Under the pieces are notes generated by a model. The model was not told where the DNA came from. It ran no database searches and saw only the letters and a program-made list of their open reading frames with translations. The translations under genes were made by a program, and so were the position numbers. From positions 1 through 13,155 of the forward strand of contig CAJLLB010000045.1 of assembly GCA_905207425.1 (NCBI GenBank): DNA of 13,155 bases, given 5' to 3'. The DNA comes from an uncultured Collinsella sp. (GTDB taxonomy: Bacteria > Actinomycetota > Coriobacteriia > Coriobacteriales > Coriobacteriaceae). Of this stretch, positions 5,791-12,999 are shown piece by piece (positions within the stretch are counted from its first letter, which is position 1; each line of letters opens with the position of its first letter).

Positions 5791-6813
5791 ATGGCTGACG
5801 AGCGCGAAACAGAAAGCAAGGCATGGGCGATTGAGGCCGCCGCGGCAGAGGCGGCATCGCGAGCTGTCGAGGAGCTACATCGTCCTCCCGTGGTGCCGAT
5901 GGAGCGCGTGGTCGATCGCACCGATATCGAGCGCGGCGAGCGCGCCGGCCGCAAGCGCAGCCAGGAGCCAGGCTTTCCGCGCTTTTTTGCCGAGCTCAAT
6001 CTGGGCCTGATCCTCACGGCGTTCGCCATCGTGGCCTTTAAAACCCCCAATCACTTTGCCTTCGGCGGCACCTCGGGCGTGTCGGTCATTCTGTCCACGC
6101 TGTTCCCGACCCTGCCCGTCGGTGTCTTTATGTGGATTATCAACGCGGTTCTCGTCGTCTTGGGCTTTATCTTTTTGGAACGCAAGGCAATCCTGTGGAG
6201 CGTCTTCGCCTCGTTTGCGCTTTCGGCCTACGTCTCGCTGTTTGAGCTCTTCATTCCGTCGGATGTTTCGATGACGGGCGATATGTGGCTCGACCTGTGT
6301 TTTGCCGTCATCTTGCCGGCGCTGGGCAGTGCCATTGTCTTTGACATTGGCGCCTCGACGGGCGGCACCGACATCCTTGCCATGATCCTCAAGCGCCGCA
6401 CGACGCTCGAGATCGGCCGTGCCCTGTTGCTGGTCGATATCGGCATCGTGACCATCGCGGCTTTCCTGTATGGCCCGCGCGTCGGTCTGTACTGCGTGCT
6501 CGGCCTGTTTGCCAAGACGCTTGTGGTCGACAAGGCTATCGAGAGCATTCACCTGCGTAAGGTCTGCACGATCATTTGCTCCGAGCCCCTTAAGGTCGAG
6601 GAGTTTATCGTCAAGCATCTCAACCGCACGGCAACGATTAGCCGTGGCTATGGCGCCTTCTCGGGCAAGTGCGTCACGGTGATCATGAGCGTGCTGAGCC
6701 GTCGCGAGGCAGTGCAACTGCGCCGCTATACCCGCGAGATTGACCCTGGCGCCTTCATCACCATCGTCGATAGCTCCGAAATCGTCGGCAAGGGCTTCCG
6801 CGGCACGAACTAG
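5791..6813 (+). CDS. YitT family membrane protein (DUF161 pair plus DUF2179)
   Basis: A 340-residue membrane protein of the YitT family, a group of unknown substrate found across Gram-positive bacteria. Residues 68-250 hold about six helices with the internal duplication typical of the family: FGGTSGVSVI near 91-100 and GASTGGTDILAMIL near 187-200 are the paired glycine-rich signatures. Residues 255-335 form the cytosolic DUF2179 domain, with GYGAFSGKCVTVIMSVLSRR (286-305) and IDPGAFITIVD (317-327). The first 65 residues are a charged, alanine- and glutamate-rich cytosolic extension, longer than in most family members. ATG 5791 has GAGGGG at 5777-5782, eight bases upstream. It appears monocistronic. 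No terminator hairpin with a T tract is visible before the next gene. Confidence 0.93.
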   Translation: MADERETESKAWAIEAAAAEAASRAVEELHRPPVVPMERVVDRTDIERGERAGRKRSQEPGFPRFFAELNLGLILTAFAIVAFKTPNHFAFGGTSGVSVILSTLFPTLPVGVFMWIINAVLVVLGFIFLERKAILWSVFASFALSAYVSLFELFIPSDVSMTGDMWLDLCFAVILPALGSAIVFDIGASTGGTDILAMILKRRTTLEIGRALLLVDIGIVTIAAFLYGPRVGLYCVLGLFAKTLVVDKAIESIHLRKVCTIICSEPLKVEEFIVKHLNRTATISRGYGAFSGKCVTVIMSVLSRREAVQLRRYTREIDPGAFITIVDSSEIVGKGFRGTN

Positions 6814-6963
6814 CCCGGGCGTACCCTTCGAATCATTGAATAAAGCCACCTGCGTTGCAAATCGGTCATCTTGGGGTATTTGTCCTCACATTGGGCGATA
6901 ATGATGCCAAAGACACCGTTTGCGATCCAGGTGATTCGCTCTAGATACGAAGGGATGATTTCG

Positions 6964-8277
6964 ATGTTCTGTTCGCAGTGTGGCGCCCCCATGGGCGATA
7001 ACGACAAGTTCTGCGGCGTGTGTGGTGCCCCCAATGCCGGTGCTGCAGCTTCCGCCCCTCAGGGTCAGCCTCAGCCTCAGCAGTTTGTTCCTCAACCTGT
7101 CGCGAACGCGTCCAAGGGCTGCACGGCTCAGGCGTTTGAGGATATGACCAAGACTCCGGGCGTGCTGCAGCGCGTGTGCCAGATTGCCTTTTTGCCGGCG
7201 CTTATCTGTGTCGTGTCGGTACTCGTGCTGTTCATCCCCGTTATCGGCGGTATTGCGGCTGCCATCGGCTTTTTGGCTGCCTACGTGGCGAGCGTGTGCG
7301 GTTCGGGCTTTGGCATCGAGTGGGGTCGCGACCTGTCGCTTAAGATCGATGACGGCATGGGTCGTCCGTTGATGCGTTCCACGTCGTTTGGTCTCGGAAT
7401 CTTTTCGAGCGTTATTTCGGTCGTGCTCGAGGTTATCGCTGCCATTCCCATTATCGGTGTAGTGCTTTCGCTGGCGGAGGGCGTGGTAATTGGCGCCGCG
7501 GGCTCGTATTCTTATTACGGCTCTTATGCGCTCGAGGCTGCGCTGTTTGGCTCGCTTGGCCTGCTTGTCCTGGCGCTAATTGCCTCGGCGATTCTGGGTG
7601 TCTTCTTTAAGATGTTCGCCGACATTGCCGTGATGCACTTTGCGGTGACCGGGCGCGTCGAGAGCGCGTTTTCGCTCGATAAGGTCTGGGCAGCCTTTAA
7701 GCACAACAAGACCAAGCTGTTCTGTGCTTCGTTCCTTCCCGAGTTTTTGACGGGCCTGGTTTCCAACGCCATTACGTGGATCTTGACAGCTGTCTTTGGT
7801 GCCATCGCCGGAATTGGCGCGTACGGCTATTACTATCGCCCCACGGGTATCGAGGCGATTGTTACCGCCGGTGGTGTCACGCTCGTATTGTTCCTGGTGC
7901 TGATTGCATTCGTCACGGTGTTCCTTACGGTCTTTGGCAAGATGCTCAAGCACCGTGCCGTTGGCTATTGGGCTGCACGTTATGCAAGCGAATGGGCCGA
8001 TGAGGACAAGGACGACGTTTTGACTTTTGTGCTCCCGGGTGAGAAGAAGCCTGCTCCTGCGGGATTCAATCCCACGGCAGCCACTGGTGCTGCGCCTGCC
8101 CCGGCGCCCGCGCCTGCACCTGCCCCGGCACCCGCGCCTGCCCCTGCCCCGGCACCTGCTCCTGTCCCCGCACCGGCGTCCGAGGCGACGCCTGCGGAGC
8201 CCGATTGGGATGCCGTTGCCACGCCGGCGGATGAGCCGGGCGATAATCCTGCTGCCGAAAACAATCAAACCGAATAG
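6964..8277 (+). CDS. Zinc-ribbon membrane protein with DUF4013-like domain and Ala-Pro tail
   Basis: A 437-residue protein in four parts. Residues 1-24 are a zinc ribbon with two CxxC knuckles (C3/C6, C17/C20). A Gln/Pro-rich linker reaches about 50. Residues 60-345 are a multi-helix membrane domain with hydrophobic segments near 76-112, 142-178, 188-222, 262-286 and 298-325; segments such as FAVTGRVESAFSLDKVWAAF (226-245) resemble DUF4013. The tail holds an Ala-Pro repeat (377-405) and an acidic end. Function is unknown. I chose ATG 6964, with GAAGGGA at 6949-6955, since it places the zinc ribbon at the N-terminus exactly as in the gene at 8473; ATG 6955 and a TTG at 6871 are poorer. A terminator follows at 8285. 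The DUF4013 link is less sure than the zinc ribbon. Confidence 0.78.
   Translation: MFCSQCGAPMGDNDKFCGVCGAPNAGAAASAPQGQPQPQQFVPQPVANASKGCTAQAFEDMTKTPGVLQRVCQIAFLPALICVVSVLVLFIPVIGGIAAAIGFLAAYVASVCGSGFGIEWGRDLSLKIDDGMGRPLMRSTSFGLGIFSSVISVVLEVIAAIPIIGVVLSLAEGVVIGAAGSYSYYGSYALEAALFGSLGLLVLALIASAILGVFFKMFADIAVMHFAVTGRVESAFSLDKVWAAFKHNKTKLFCASFLPEFLTGLVSNAITWILTAVFGAIAGIGAYGYYYRPTGIEAIVTAGGVTLVLFLVLIAFVTVFLTVFGKMLKHRAVGYWAARYASEWADEDKDDVLTFVLPGEKKPAPAGFNPTAATGAAPAPAPAPAPAPAPAPAPAPAPAPVPAPASEATPAEPDWDAVATPADEPGDNPAAENNQTE
8092..8178 (+). repeat. In-frame Ala-Pro coding repeat
   Basis: Twenty-nine codons encode an almost pure Ala-Pro alternation (twelve AP pairs, then VPAPA). At DNA level the units are about 18, 24 and 24 bases long, each opening with GCGCCTGC, which fits growth by slippage or unequal exchange. 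Such segments form stiff extended linkers. No Pro-Pro-Pro run occurs. Confidence 0.85.
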
Positions 8278-8284
8278 CCGGTCG

Positions 8285-8320
8285 AGGCGCCCTGGGCAAC
8301 TGAGCCCGGGGTGCCTTTTT
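8285..8320 (+). terminator. Intrinsic terminator after the DUF4013-like gene
   Basis: AGGCGCCCTGGGC (8285-8297) pairs with GCCCGGGGTGCCT (8304-8316) over 13 positions, two of them G-U, around a 6-base loop. TTTTT at 8316-8320 follows. It starts eight bases after the stop codon. Confidence 0.85.
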
Positions 8321-8385
8321 CTACTGCGAAAGCAAGAAAATGCCTGGGAAAACGGTTGCAGCAAAATTTCTCGGAAATTGGTCAA

Positions 8386-8397
8386 TGTTGCGCAACA
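8386..8397. promoter_or_regulatory. 12-bp perfect palindrome upstream of the DUF4234 gene
   Basis: TGTTGCGCAACA is a perfect palindrome 75 bases upstream of the start codon at 8473. Its place between a terminator and a start codon suits an operator or part of a promoter region, but no regulator is known and a single palindrome this short could be chance. Confidence 0.3.
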
Positions 8398-8438
8398 ACG
8401 TCGCGGCTATTGTTGAGAACGTAGACGTGTAAGGTTTG

Positions 8439-8455
8439 AAGGCGTGCGACGCCTT
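8439..8455 (+). promoter_or_regulatory. Leader hairpin directly before the ribosome binding site
   Basis: AAGGCGT (8439-8445) pairs perfectly with ACGCCTT (8449-8455) around a 3-base loop, five bases before the ribosome binding site AAGGAGAGG (8461-8469). A hairpin here may affect translation start or stabilise the mRNA 5' end; it has no T tract and is not a terminator. Confidence 0.4.
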
Positions 8456-8472
8456 AGGAAAAGGAGAGGCTC

Positions 8473-9081
8473 ATGTTCTGTCCCACTTGTGGTTCTCCCA
8501 TTTCGGATGATGCCAAATTCTGCCCTGTTTGCGGATCCGCCGTTGGTGCCGCTTCTGCCGCTGCGGCCCCGCAGCCCCAGCCCGCTCCGGCCCAGGCTAT
8601 TCAGCCCGCGCCCCAGCCTCAGCAGCAGTACACCGGTCAATACGCCCAACAGTCCGCATCCGCTCCGATGGGCTATGACCCCATTAAGGCTGACCGCAGC
8701 CTGATCGGCTGGCTGCTGCTCTCTCTTGTGACCTGCGGTATCTATTCGTTCTACTTCCTGTATTGCTTGGCACGCGACGTCAACACGTTGTGTCAGGATG
8801 ACGGCGATTACACGCCGGGTCTGGCGGAATTCATCCTTCTATCGTTTGTGACCTGCGGCTTCTACGCGTACTACTGGTATTACAAGATTGGCAACCGCCT
8901 GCAGGCCAACGCTCCTCGCTACGGCCTGGTGTTCCAGGAAAACGGCACCACCGTTCTTCTGTGGCAGATCTTCGGCGCGCTCCTGTGCGGCCTTGGTCCC
9001 ATCTTCGCTATGAACATCGTCATCAATAATACCAATGCCATGGCAACGGCTTACAACACTCGCCTTGGCGCTCGTGCCTAA
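8473..9081 (+). CDS. Zinc-ribbon DUF4234 membrane protein
   Basis: A 202-residue protein. Residues 1-24 form a zinc ribbon with C3/C6 and C17/C20, the same spacing as the gene at 6964. Residues 25-70 are a Gln/Pro/Ala-rich linker. The C-terminal membrane domain is DUF4234-like and internally repeated: LLLSLVTCGIYSFYFLYCLA (81-100) and ILLSFVTCGFYAYYWYYKIG (121-140), each followed by a polar stretch, then a third hydrophobic region (162-185). The molecular role is unknown. ATG 8473 has AAGGAGAGG three bases upstream. The next gene begins 13 bases after the stop, so the two are probably cotranscribed. The shared zinc-ribbon head suggests that this and the 6964 protein acquired the same module and may act in related ways. 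Confidence 0.88.
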   Translation: MFCPTCGSPISDDAKFCPVCGSAVGAASAAAAPQPQPAPAQAIQPAPQPQQQYTGQYAQQSASAPMGYDPIKADRSLIGWLLLSLVTCGIYSFYFLYCLARDVNTLCQDDGDYTPGLAEFILLSFVTCGFYAYYWYYKIGNRLQANAPRYGLVFQENGTTVLLWQIFGALLCGLGPIFAMNIVINNTNAMATAYNTRLGARA

Positions 9082-9094
9082 CAATAAGGGCGGC

Positions 9095-9571
9095 GTGAAC
9101 AGCTTCCAGGGACATAGGGGCACGGCAGAGCTCCTTCGCCGCGCCCTTTTTTGCACCGGCGCGCTCTTTGTCGCCTGGCTCGCGCTCTACCTGCTCGACA
9201 TTGGCTGCATTTTTCGATTGATGACGGGCATTCCTTGTCCGGGATGCGGCATGACGAGGGCGTGGCTGGCGGCGCTGCGCCTCGATTATGCGGCTGCCTT
9301 TGCCTACCATCCGCTGTTTTGGGTGGTGCCGATTGCGTTTGTGCTCGCGTTCGTGCGCGAGGAGGTGGCATCGAGCAAGCTAAAGCGTGGTATCGACATT
9401 GCGGTCACCGTGTTGTGCGTGCTGGTCGTCGTCGTATGGATCGTGCGCCTCGTCAATCCGGCAGATGCCGGTCTGCTCTTTGGCGGCTATGCGCCCGCCG
9501 GAGTTCCCGACGATATCATCCACCTCGAACCCCCACGCTGGCTCACCATCCTTCGCTCTTACCTGGCGTGA
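9095..9571 (+). CDS. DUF2752 family membrane protein
   Basis: A 158-residue protein with the DUF2752 hallmark CPGCGMTRA at residues 48-56, followed by the AFAYHPLFW segment (68-76). Hydrophobic helices lie near 17-38, 71-88 and 95-116. The family is widespread in bacteria and its function is unknown; the two cysteines of the motif suggest metal or redox chemistry, which is inference. I chose GTG 9095, with AAGGG at 9086-9090 four bases upstream; ATG 9035 in the same frame would overlap the DUF4234 gene by 47 bases and add a head unlike the family. The C-terminal tail (IIHLEPPRWLTIL) is polar with a short hydrophobic end. A terminator follows. Confidence 0.85.
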   Translation: MNSFQGHRGTAELLRRALFCTGALFVAWLALYLLDIGCIFRLMTGIPCPGCGMTRAWLAALRLDYAAAFAYHPLFWVVPIAFVLAFVREEVASSKLKRGIDIAVTVLCVLVVVVWIVRLVNPADAGLLFGGYAPAGVPDDIIHLEPPRWLTILRSYLA

Positions 9572-9603
9572 CGGAGGACGCGCTAGAAAAACGGTCGACA
9601 CAT

Positions 9604-9648
9604 AAGCGGGGGCGAACGTTGAGATAACGTCCGCCCCCGCTTTGCTTT
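9604..9648 (+). terminator. Terminator between the convergent DUF2752 and M20 genes
   Basis: Bases 9604-9620 pair with 9626-9642 over 17 positions with one A-C mismatch, including a GCGGGGGCG core, around a 5-base loop. TTTGCTTT follows on the + strand. It lies between convergent genes; the - strand tail (TTATGTG) is weaker, so it probably serves the + strand first and may slow both. Confidence 0.8.
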
Positions 9649-9677
9649 AGCCAGGCTGTTATGGATGGGCGTGACGG

Positions 9678-11141
9678 CTACTCGTCGCGCTTTTCCTCGT
9701 GGCGAGCGGCAGCCCGCGCATCGTGGATGCCCTTGATTGCAGCATGGCGGGCGGTGCGAGCATCGTGCATGGCGTCGCGCGCCTCAGCGGCCGTGGCCTT
9801 GGCAGAGCGCAGCTTGGCGGCCAAGTCGGGGTTGGTCTCGGCAACCGCGGCGATCGTGGGGCCGTCGAGCTCCTCTTGCGTGGGCTCGGCCAAAAAGTCG
9901 ATGGCATACTGAGCGGCTACCATGGAGCCCTTGGCGAGCACGCTCTCGTCGATCTTATAGAAGCAAGAATGTTGGGCGTACGTGGCGCCAATCTGGGGGT
10001 TGCGCGTGCCAACAAAGGCGAGCACGCCCGGCACGCGGCGCAGGTACTCCGAGAAGTCCTCGCCCGAAAGCGTGCCGCGATAATGGCCTTCGCCCGCGGG
10101 GCCCAAGCACTTGACCACGGCCTGACGACAACGCTCGCTCGAGGCGACGTCGTTTTCGACCTTGTAGTTGGCGATGGTGTAGTCGGTAAGTTCGGCCTCT
10201 GCGCCCAGGGCTGCCGCGGTGTGCTCCACGATGCGGCGCATAAGCTCGGGCATTTCCTCGTGCGTCTTGTCGCCATAGGTGCGCACCGTGCCGGCGAGGT
10301 AGGCCGTGCCGGCGATAACGTTGCGCGCGGTGCCGCCGTGCAGCTCGCCGACGGTGATGACAGCCGGCTCGTAGGGGCTGATCTCGCGCGAGACGATGGT
10401 CTGCAGGGCGTTGACGATCTCGGCAGCCACCATAACGGCGTCGTGGCCGCGCTGGGGCATGGCGCCATGGCACGAGGTGCCGCGGACATCGATGCGGAAC
10501 CAGTCGGTGTTTGCCATGCGCGGGCCGGGCTCACAGCTCACGGTGCCGGCGTCGACTTCGCTCCAGATATGCGCGGCGTAGGCACCATCGACGCCGTCGA
10601 GCACGCCCGTGCCGATCATGAGCTTGGCGCCCTGGCCGTTTTCCTCGCTGGGCTGGAAGACGATGCGGACCTCGCCGTGGATGTCGTCGGTCATATGGCG
10701 CAGGATCTGCAGCGTGCCGAGCATCATGGCGATGTGGCAGTCGTGGCCGCAGGCGTGCATGCAGCCCTCGTTGACGCTGGCAAACTCCTCGCCGGTCTGC
10801 TCGGTAACGGGCAGGGCGTCGATGTCGGCGCGCAGCAGGATGCGGCGGCGCGGCGTGCCGTCCTCGCGGTAGGCATCGGGCGCGGTACCGCGAAGCGTCG
10901 CCACCAGGCCCGTCTTGAGCGGACGCTCGTAGGGGATATTCATGGCGTCGAGCTGGTTGGCGATGTCGGAAGTCGTGCGCTCCTCGGCAAGGCTCAGCTC
11001 CGGGTGCTTATGGAAGTGCCGGCGCTGCTTGATGATGTAGGGTTCAAACTCGGCGGCGATATCTCGGATGGCCGCGGTGACGTCGTCTGCCGCGCGAACC
11101 TCGGTTGCCGCCATAATTTGCTGTGCCTTGGTCTTCGTCAT
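9678..11141 (-). CDS. M20D family amidohydrolase/carboxypeptidase
   Basis: A 487-residue cytosolic metallohydrolase of the M20D group (hippurate hydrolase, YxeP and IAA-amino acid hydrolase type), which removes acyl groups from N-acyl amino acids or small peptides. Visible features are RRHFHKHPELSLAEE (40-54), LLRADIDALPV (102-112), HACGHDCH (129-136) with the expected metal ligands C131 and H133, the E166/E167 pair in QPSEEN, H191 in AHIW, the dimerisation domain around 210-320, TLSGEDFSEYLR (357-368) and the last ligand H391 in AQHSCF. All expected active-site residues are present. The C-terminal 65 residues are an unusual Ala/Arg/His-rich, probably helical extension. The start is ATG 11141, with AAGGAG (- strand, 11152-11157) ten bases upstream. 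The substrate cannot be told from sequence. Confidence 0.93.
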   Translation of the reverse strand: MTKTKAQQIMAATEVRAADDVTAAIRDIAAEFEPYIIKQRRHFHKHPELSLAEERTTSDIANQLDAMNIPYERPLKTGLVATLRGTAPDAYREDGTPRRRILLRADIDALPVTEQTGEEFASVNEGCMHACGHDCHIAMMLGTLQILRHMTDDIHGEVRIVFQPSEENGQGAKLMIGTGVLDGVDGAYAAHIWSEVDAGTVSCEPGPRMANTDWFRIDVRGTSCHGAMPQRGHDAVMVAAEIVNALQTIVSREISPYEPAVITVGELHGGTARNVIAGTAYLAGTVRTYGDKTHEEMPELMRRIVEHTAAALGAEAELTDYTIANYKVENDVASSERCRQAVVKCLGPAGEGHYRGTLSGEDFSEYLRRVPGVLAFVGTRNPQIGATYAQHSCFYKIDESVLAKGSMVAAQYAIDFLAEPTQEELDGPTIAAVAETNPDLAAKLRSAKATAAEARDAMHDARTARHAAIKGIHDARAAARHEEKRDE

Positions 11142-11309
11142 GGTCGATTTGCTCCTTGCTGGGTTGATCGCAAAATCGTACAGGCTCTCTCCAGTATGCC
11201 ACCTGCCGCTAGGGCTGGTAAAGTTGCCGTTTGCCGCTTGGGGTTTTGTCACAAGGGCGGGAGAGTACACTCGGAGGTGTTGAATTTCCTGCCAGAGATG
11301 GGGATGCCC
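11142..11309. promoter_or_regulatory. Divergent intergenic region between the two hydrolase genes
   Basis: These 168 bases must hold the promoters of both the - strand M20 gene and the + strand amidohydrolase, unless one is transcribed from farther away. On the + strand TTGTCA (11246-11251) and TACACT (11266-11271) resemble promoter boxes, but their 14-base spacing is too short. TACGAT on the - strand (near 11177) is a possible -10 without a good -35. A short repeat TTGCCGTTTGCCG lies at 11224-11236. No clear operator palindrome is seen. Confidence 0.35.
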
Positions 11310-12947
11310 ATGCAACATATCGATCGGATTATCCGCTCTAAGAACGTTTTTACCGCCCAAGACGGTATCGATACCGCCCGCGAGCTGGCGATTGCCATCT
11401 CGGGCGATCGCATCGTCGCAGTCGGTGCGCCCGATGACGTGATTGCCGCCGCACCTGCCGCCACGCCGGTGGTCGATTACGGCGAGCAGTTTGTCTGCCC
11501 CGGTTTCCACGATGCGCACTTGCATTTCTTCCATACCTCGGTTGGCTCCTCGCCGTACATGCTTATGGATATGGGCACGTCCGAGGCAGCATTGGTGCAG
11601 CATGCGCTCGAGTTTTCCCAAGGCTTGCCCGACGACGCCTGGGTCGTGACCCAGGGTTGGCGCGATTACCGCTGGGATCCGCCCGAGCACCCTACCAAGG
11701 CCTCCCTCGACGCCGCCTTCCCCGATCGCCCCTGTGTTATGTATTCGGGCGATGGGCATACCCTGTGGCTCAACAGCCGCGCACTCGAAGCCCTCGGCGT
11801 GACGCGCGACAGCGAGCCTCCGGCGGGTGGCAGTTATGACAAAGACTCAAACGGTGAACTTACGGGTATCGCCCACGAGGCAGCTGCCATGCAGCTGTTG
11901 CCGCGCTGCCTTGAGTGGCTGGGCGAAGATCGCATCGCAAGCGCTTACGCCGATCAAATGAGGCGCATGGCCGAGCAGGGCATCACCTCGATCTGCGATA
12001 TGTCGCTCATGCCCATGCCAGGCTGCGATTTTATCCGCGACGACGTCTATGACAAGCTGCAGGCAGCCGGCAAGTTGGGCATCCGAGCCCATCTGTTCCC
12101 CACGCTGCTGGATGACCAGTCGCGCCTGGAAGAGCTGCAGGCACGTTACGCGAACAACGCGCTGCTCTCGGCGCCAGGCTTTAAGCAGTTCTTCGACGGT
12201 GTGTCGAGCGAACACACGGCCTATCTCACCGAGCCCTATACCAACCCGCGTTTCCCGGGCGACCGAGGCCGTCTGACAGTTCCTGCCGAGCGCATGCGTA
12301 AGCTGGTTCTGGCGGCCGCGGAGCGCGGCCACACCGTGCGCATCCACGTCATCGGCGACGGTGCCATCCATGCCGCGCTCGATATCTTTGAGGAGGCCGC
12401 CGAACTGTACGGCCTGCCCCAGCACGGTCATAACACGCTCGAGCATCTGGAGAACCTCTTGCCCGAGGACATCGATCGTCTACGCAAGCTTAACGTCGTT
12501 GCCTCGAGCCAGCCCTGTCATATTACACTCGACCCGGGCGGCCCCGAGCGCGATCTGGGCCTGGAGCGCAGCCGCATCATGTGGCCGTTTGCGACCTATA
12601 AGCAGCGCGGCATTCGCCAAGCCTTCGGTACCGACAGCCCTATCACAGCTGTTACCAGCATGAACGTGCTCTACACGGCTATCACGCGCCAGGACCCCAA
12701 AAGCCACTGGCCCGAGGGCGGCTGGTTACCGAGCGAGCGCATCGATGCAGCAACAGCCCTGCGCAACTACACCCTGGGCAGCGCCTATGCAGCGGGCGAC
12801 GAGCAAAACCTCGGCAGCTTGGAGCCCGGCAAGTATGCCGACCTGGTAGTCCTGGACCAAAACCCGCTCACTGTCGATCCACAAGAGCTCCAGGCTACCA
12901 AGGTTCAGGCCACCTACCTGGCAGGTAACTTGATTTACGAGCGCTAG
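11310..12947 (+). CDS. YtcJ-like amidohydrolase (Amidohydro_3)
   Basis: A 545-residue amidohydrolase-superfamily enzyme of the YtcJ/Amidohydro_3 type, a metal-dependent hydrolase with a TIM-barrel core and unknown substrate. Visible signatures are the HxH metal motif in GFHDAHLH (H70, H72), FKQFFDG (291-297) with the family lysine K292, IHVIGDGAI (345-353) with H346, TLEHLE (376-381) with H379, SSQPCH (399-404), and FGTDSP (439-444) with the catalytic aspartate D442. The last 50 residues, including GSLEPGKYADLVVLDQNPL, complete the composite beta domain typical of the superfamily. ATG 11310 is chosen because MQHIDRIIRSKNVFTA aligns with family N-termini; ATG 11298 and 11304 are in frame and possible. 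GGAGG at 11273-11277 is too far from any ATG, so the start is not fully settled. A terminator follows. Confidence 0.88.
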   Translation: MQHIDRIIRSKNVFTAQDGIDTARELAIAISGDRIVAVGAPDDVIAAAPAATPVVDYGEQFVCPGFHDAHLHFFHTSVGSSPYMLMDMGTSEAALVQHALEFSQGLPDDAWVVTQGWRDYRWDPPEHPTKASLDAAFPDRPCVMYSGDGHTLWLNSRALEALGVTRDSEPPAGGSYDKDSNGELTGIAHEAAAMQLLPRCLEWLGEDRIASAYADQMRRMAEQGITSICDMSLMPMPGCDFIRDDVYDKLQAAGKLGIRAHLFPTLLDDQSRLEELQARYANNALLSAPGFKQFFDGVSSEHTAYLTEPYTNPRFPGDRGRLTVPAERMRKLVLAAAERGHTVRIHVIGDGAIHAALDIFEEAAELYGLPQHGHNTLEHLENLLPEDIDRLRKLNVVASSQPCHITLDPGGPERDLGLERSRIMWPFATYKQRGIRQAFGTDSPITAVTSMNVLYTAITRQDPKSHWPEGGWLPSERIDAATALRNYTLGSAYAAGDEQNLGSLEPGKYADLVVLDQNPLTVDPQELQATKVQATYLAGNLIYER

Positions 12948-12964
12948 CCTCATACCCCACTCAT

Positions 12965-12999
12965 AAGGGGCACGTTTCAGCAACGTGCCCCTTTCTTAT
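12965..12999 (+). terminator. Intrinsic terminator after the YtcJ-like gene
   Basis: AAGGGGCACGTT (12965-12976) pairs perfectly with AACGTGCCCCTT (12982-12993) around a 5-base loop, followed by TCTTATT. It lies 17 bases after the stop codon. Confidence 0.88.

Noticed and set aside
8092..8178. The Ala-Pro repeat as a client of the YebC protein encoded in the same window.
   Set aside because: YebC has been linked to consecutive proline stretches; this repeat alternates Ala and Pro and has no Pro-Pro, and the genes are not adjacent.
8092..8178. The short-unit repeat as a possible CRISPR array.
   Set aside because: Units are contiguous without spacers and keep a coding frame; no array with regular spacers was seen anywhere in the window.
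9035..9094. An earlier ATG start for the DUF2752 gene overlapping the DUF4234 gene.
   Set aside because: It would add 20 residues encoded in the DUF4234 gene and lacks a ribosome binding site; GTG 9095 follows AAGGG.
9699..11297. A very long + strand open frame running into the YtcJ-like gene as if it were one 1082-residue protein.
   Set aside because: The part before about 11298 is antisense to the well-supported M20D gene, has no family features and reflects GC-rich codon bias; the real gene starts near 11310.
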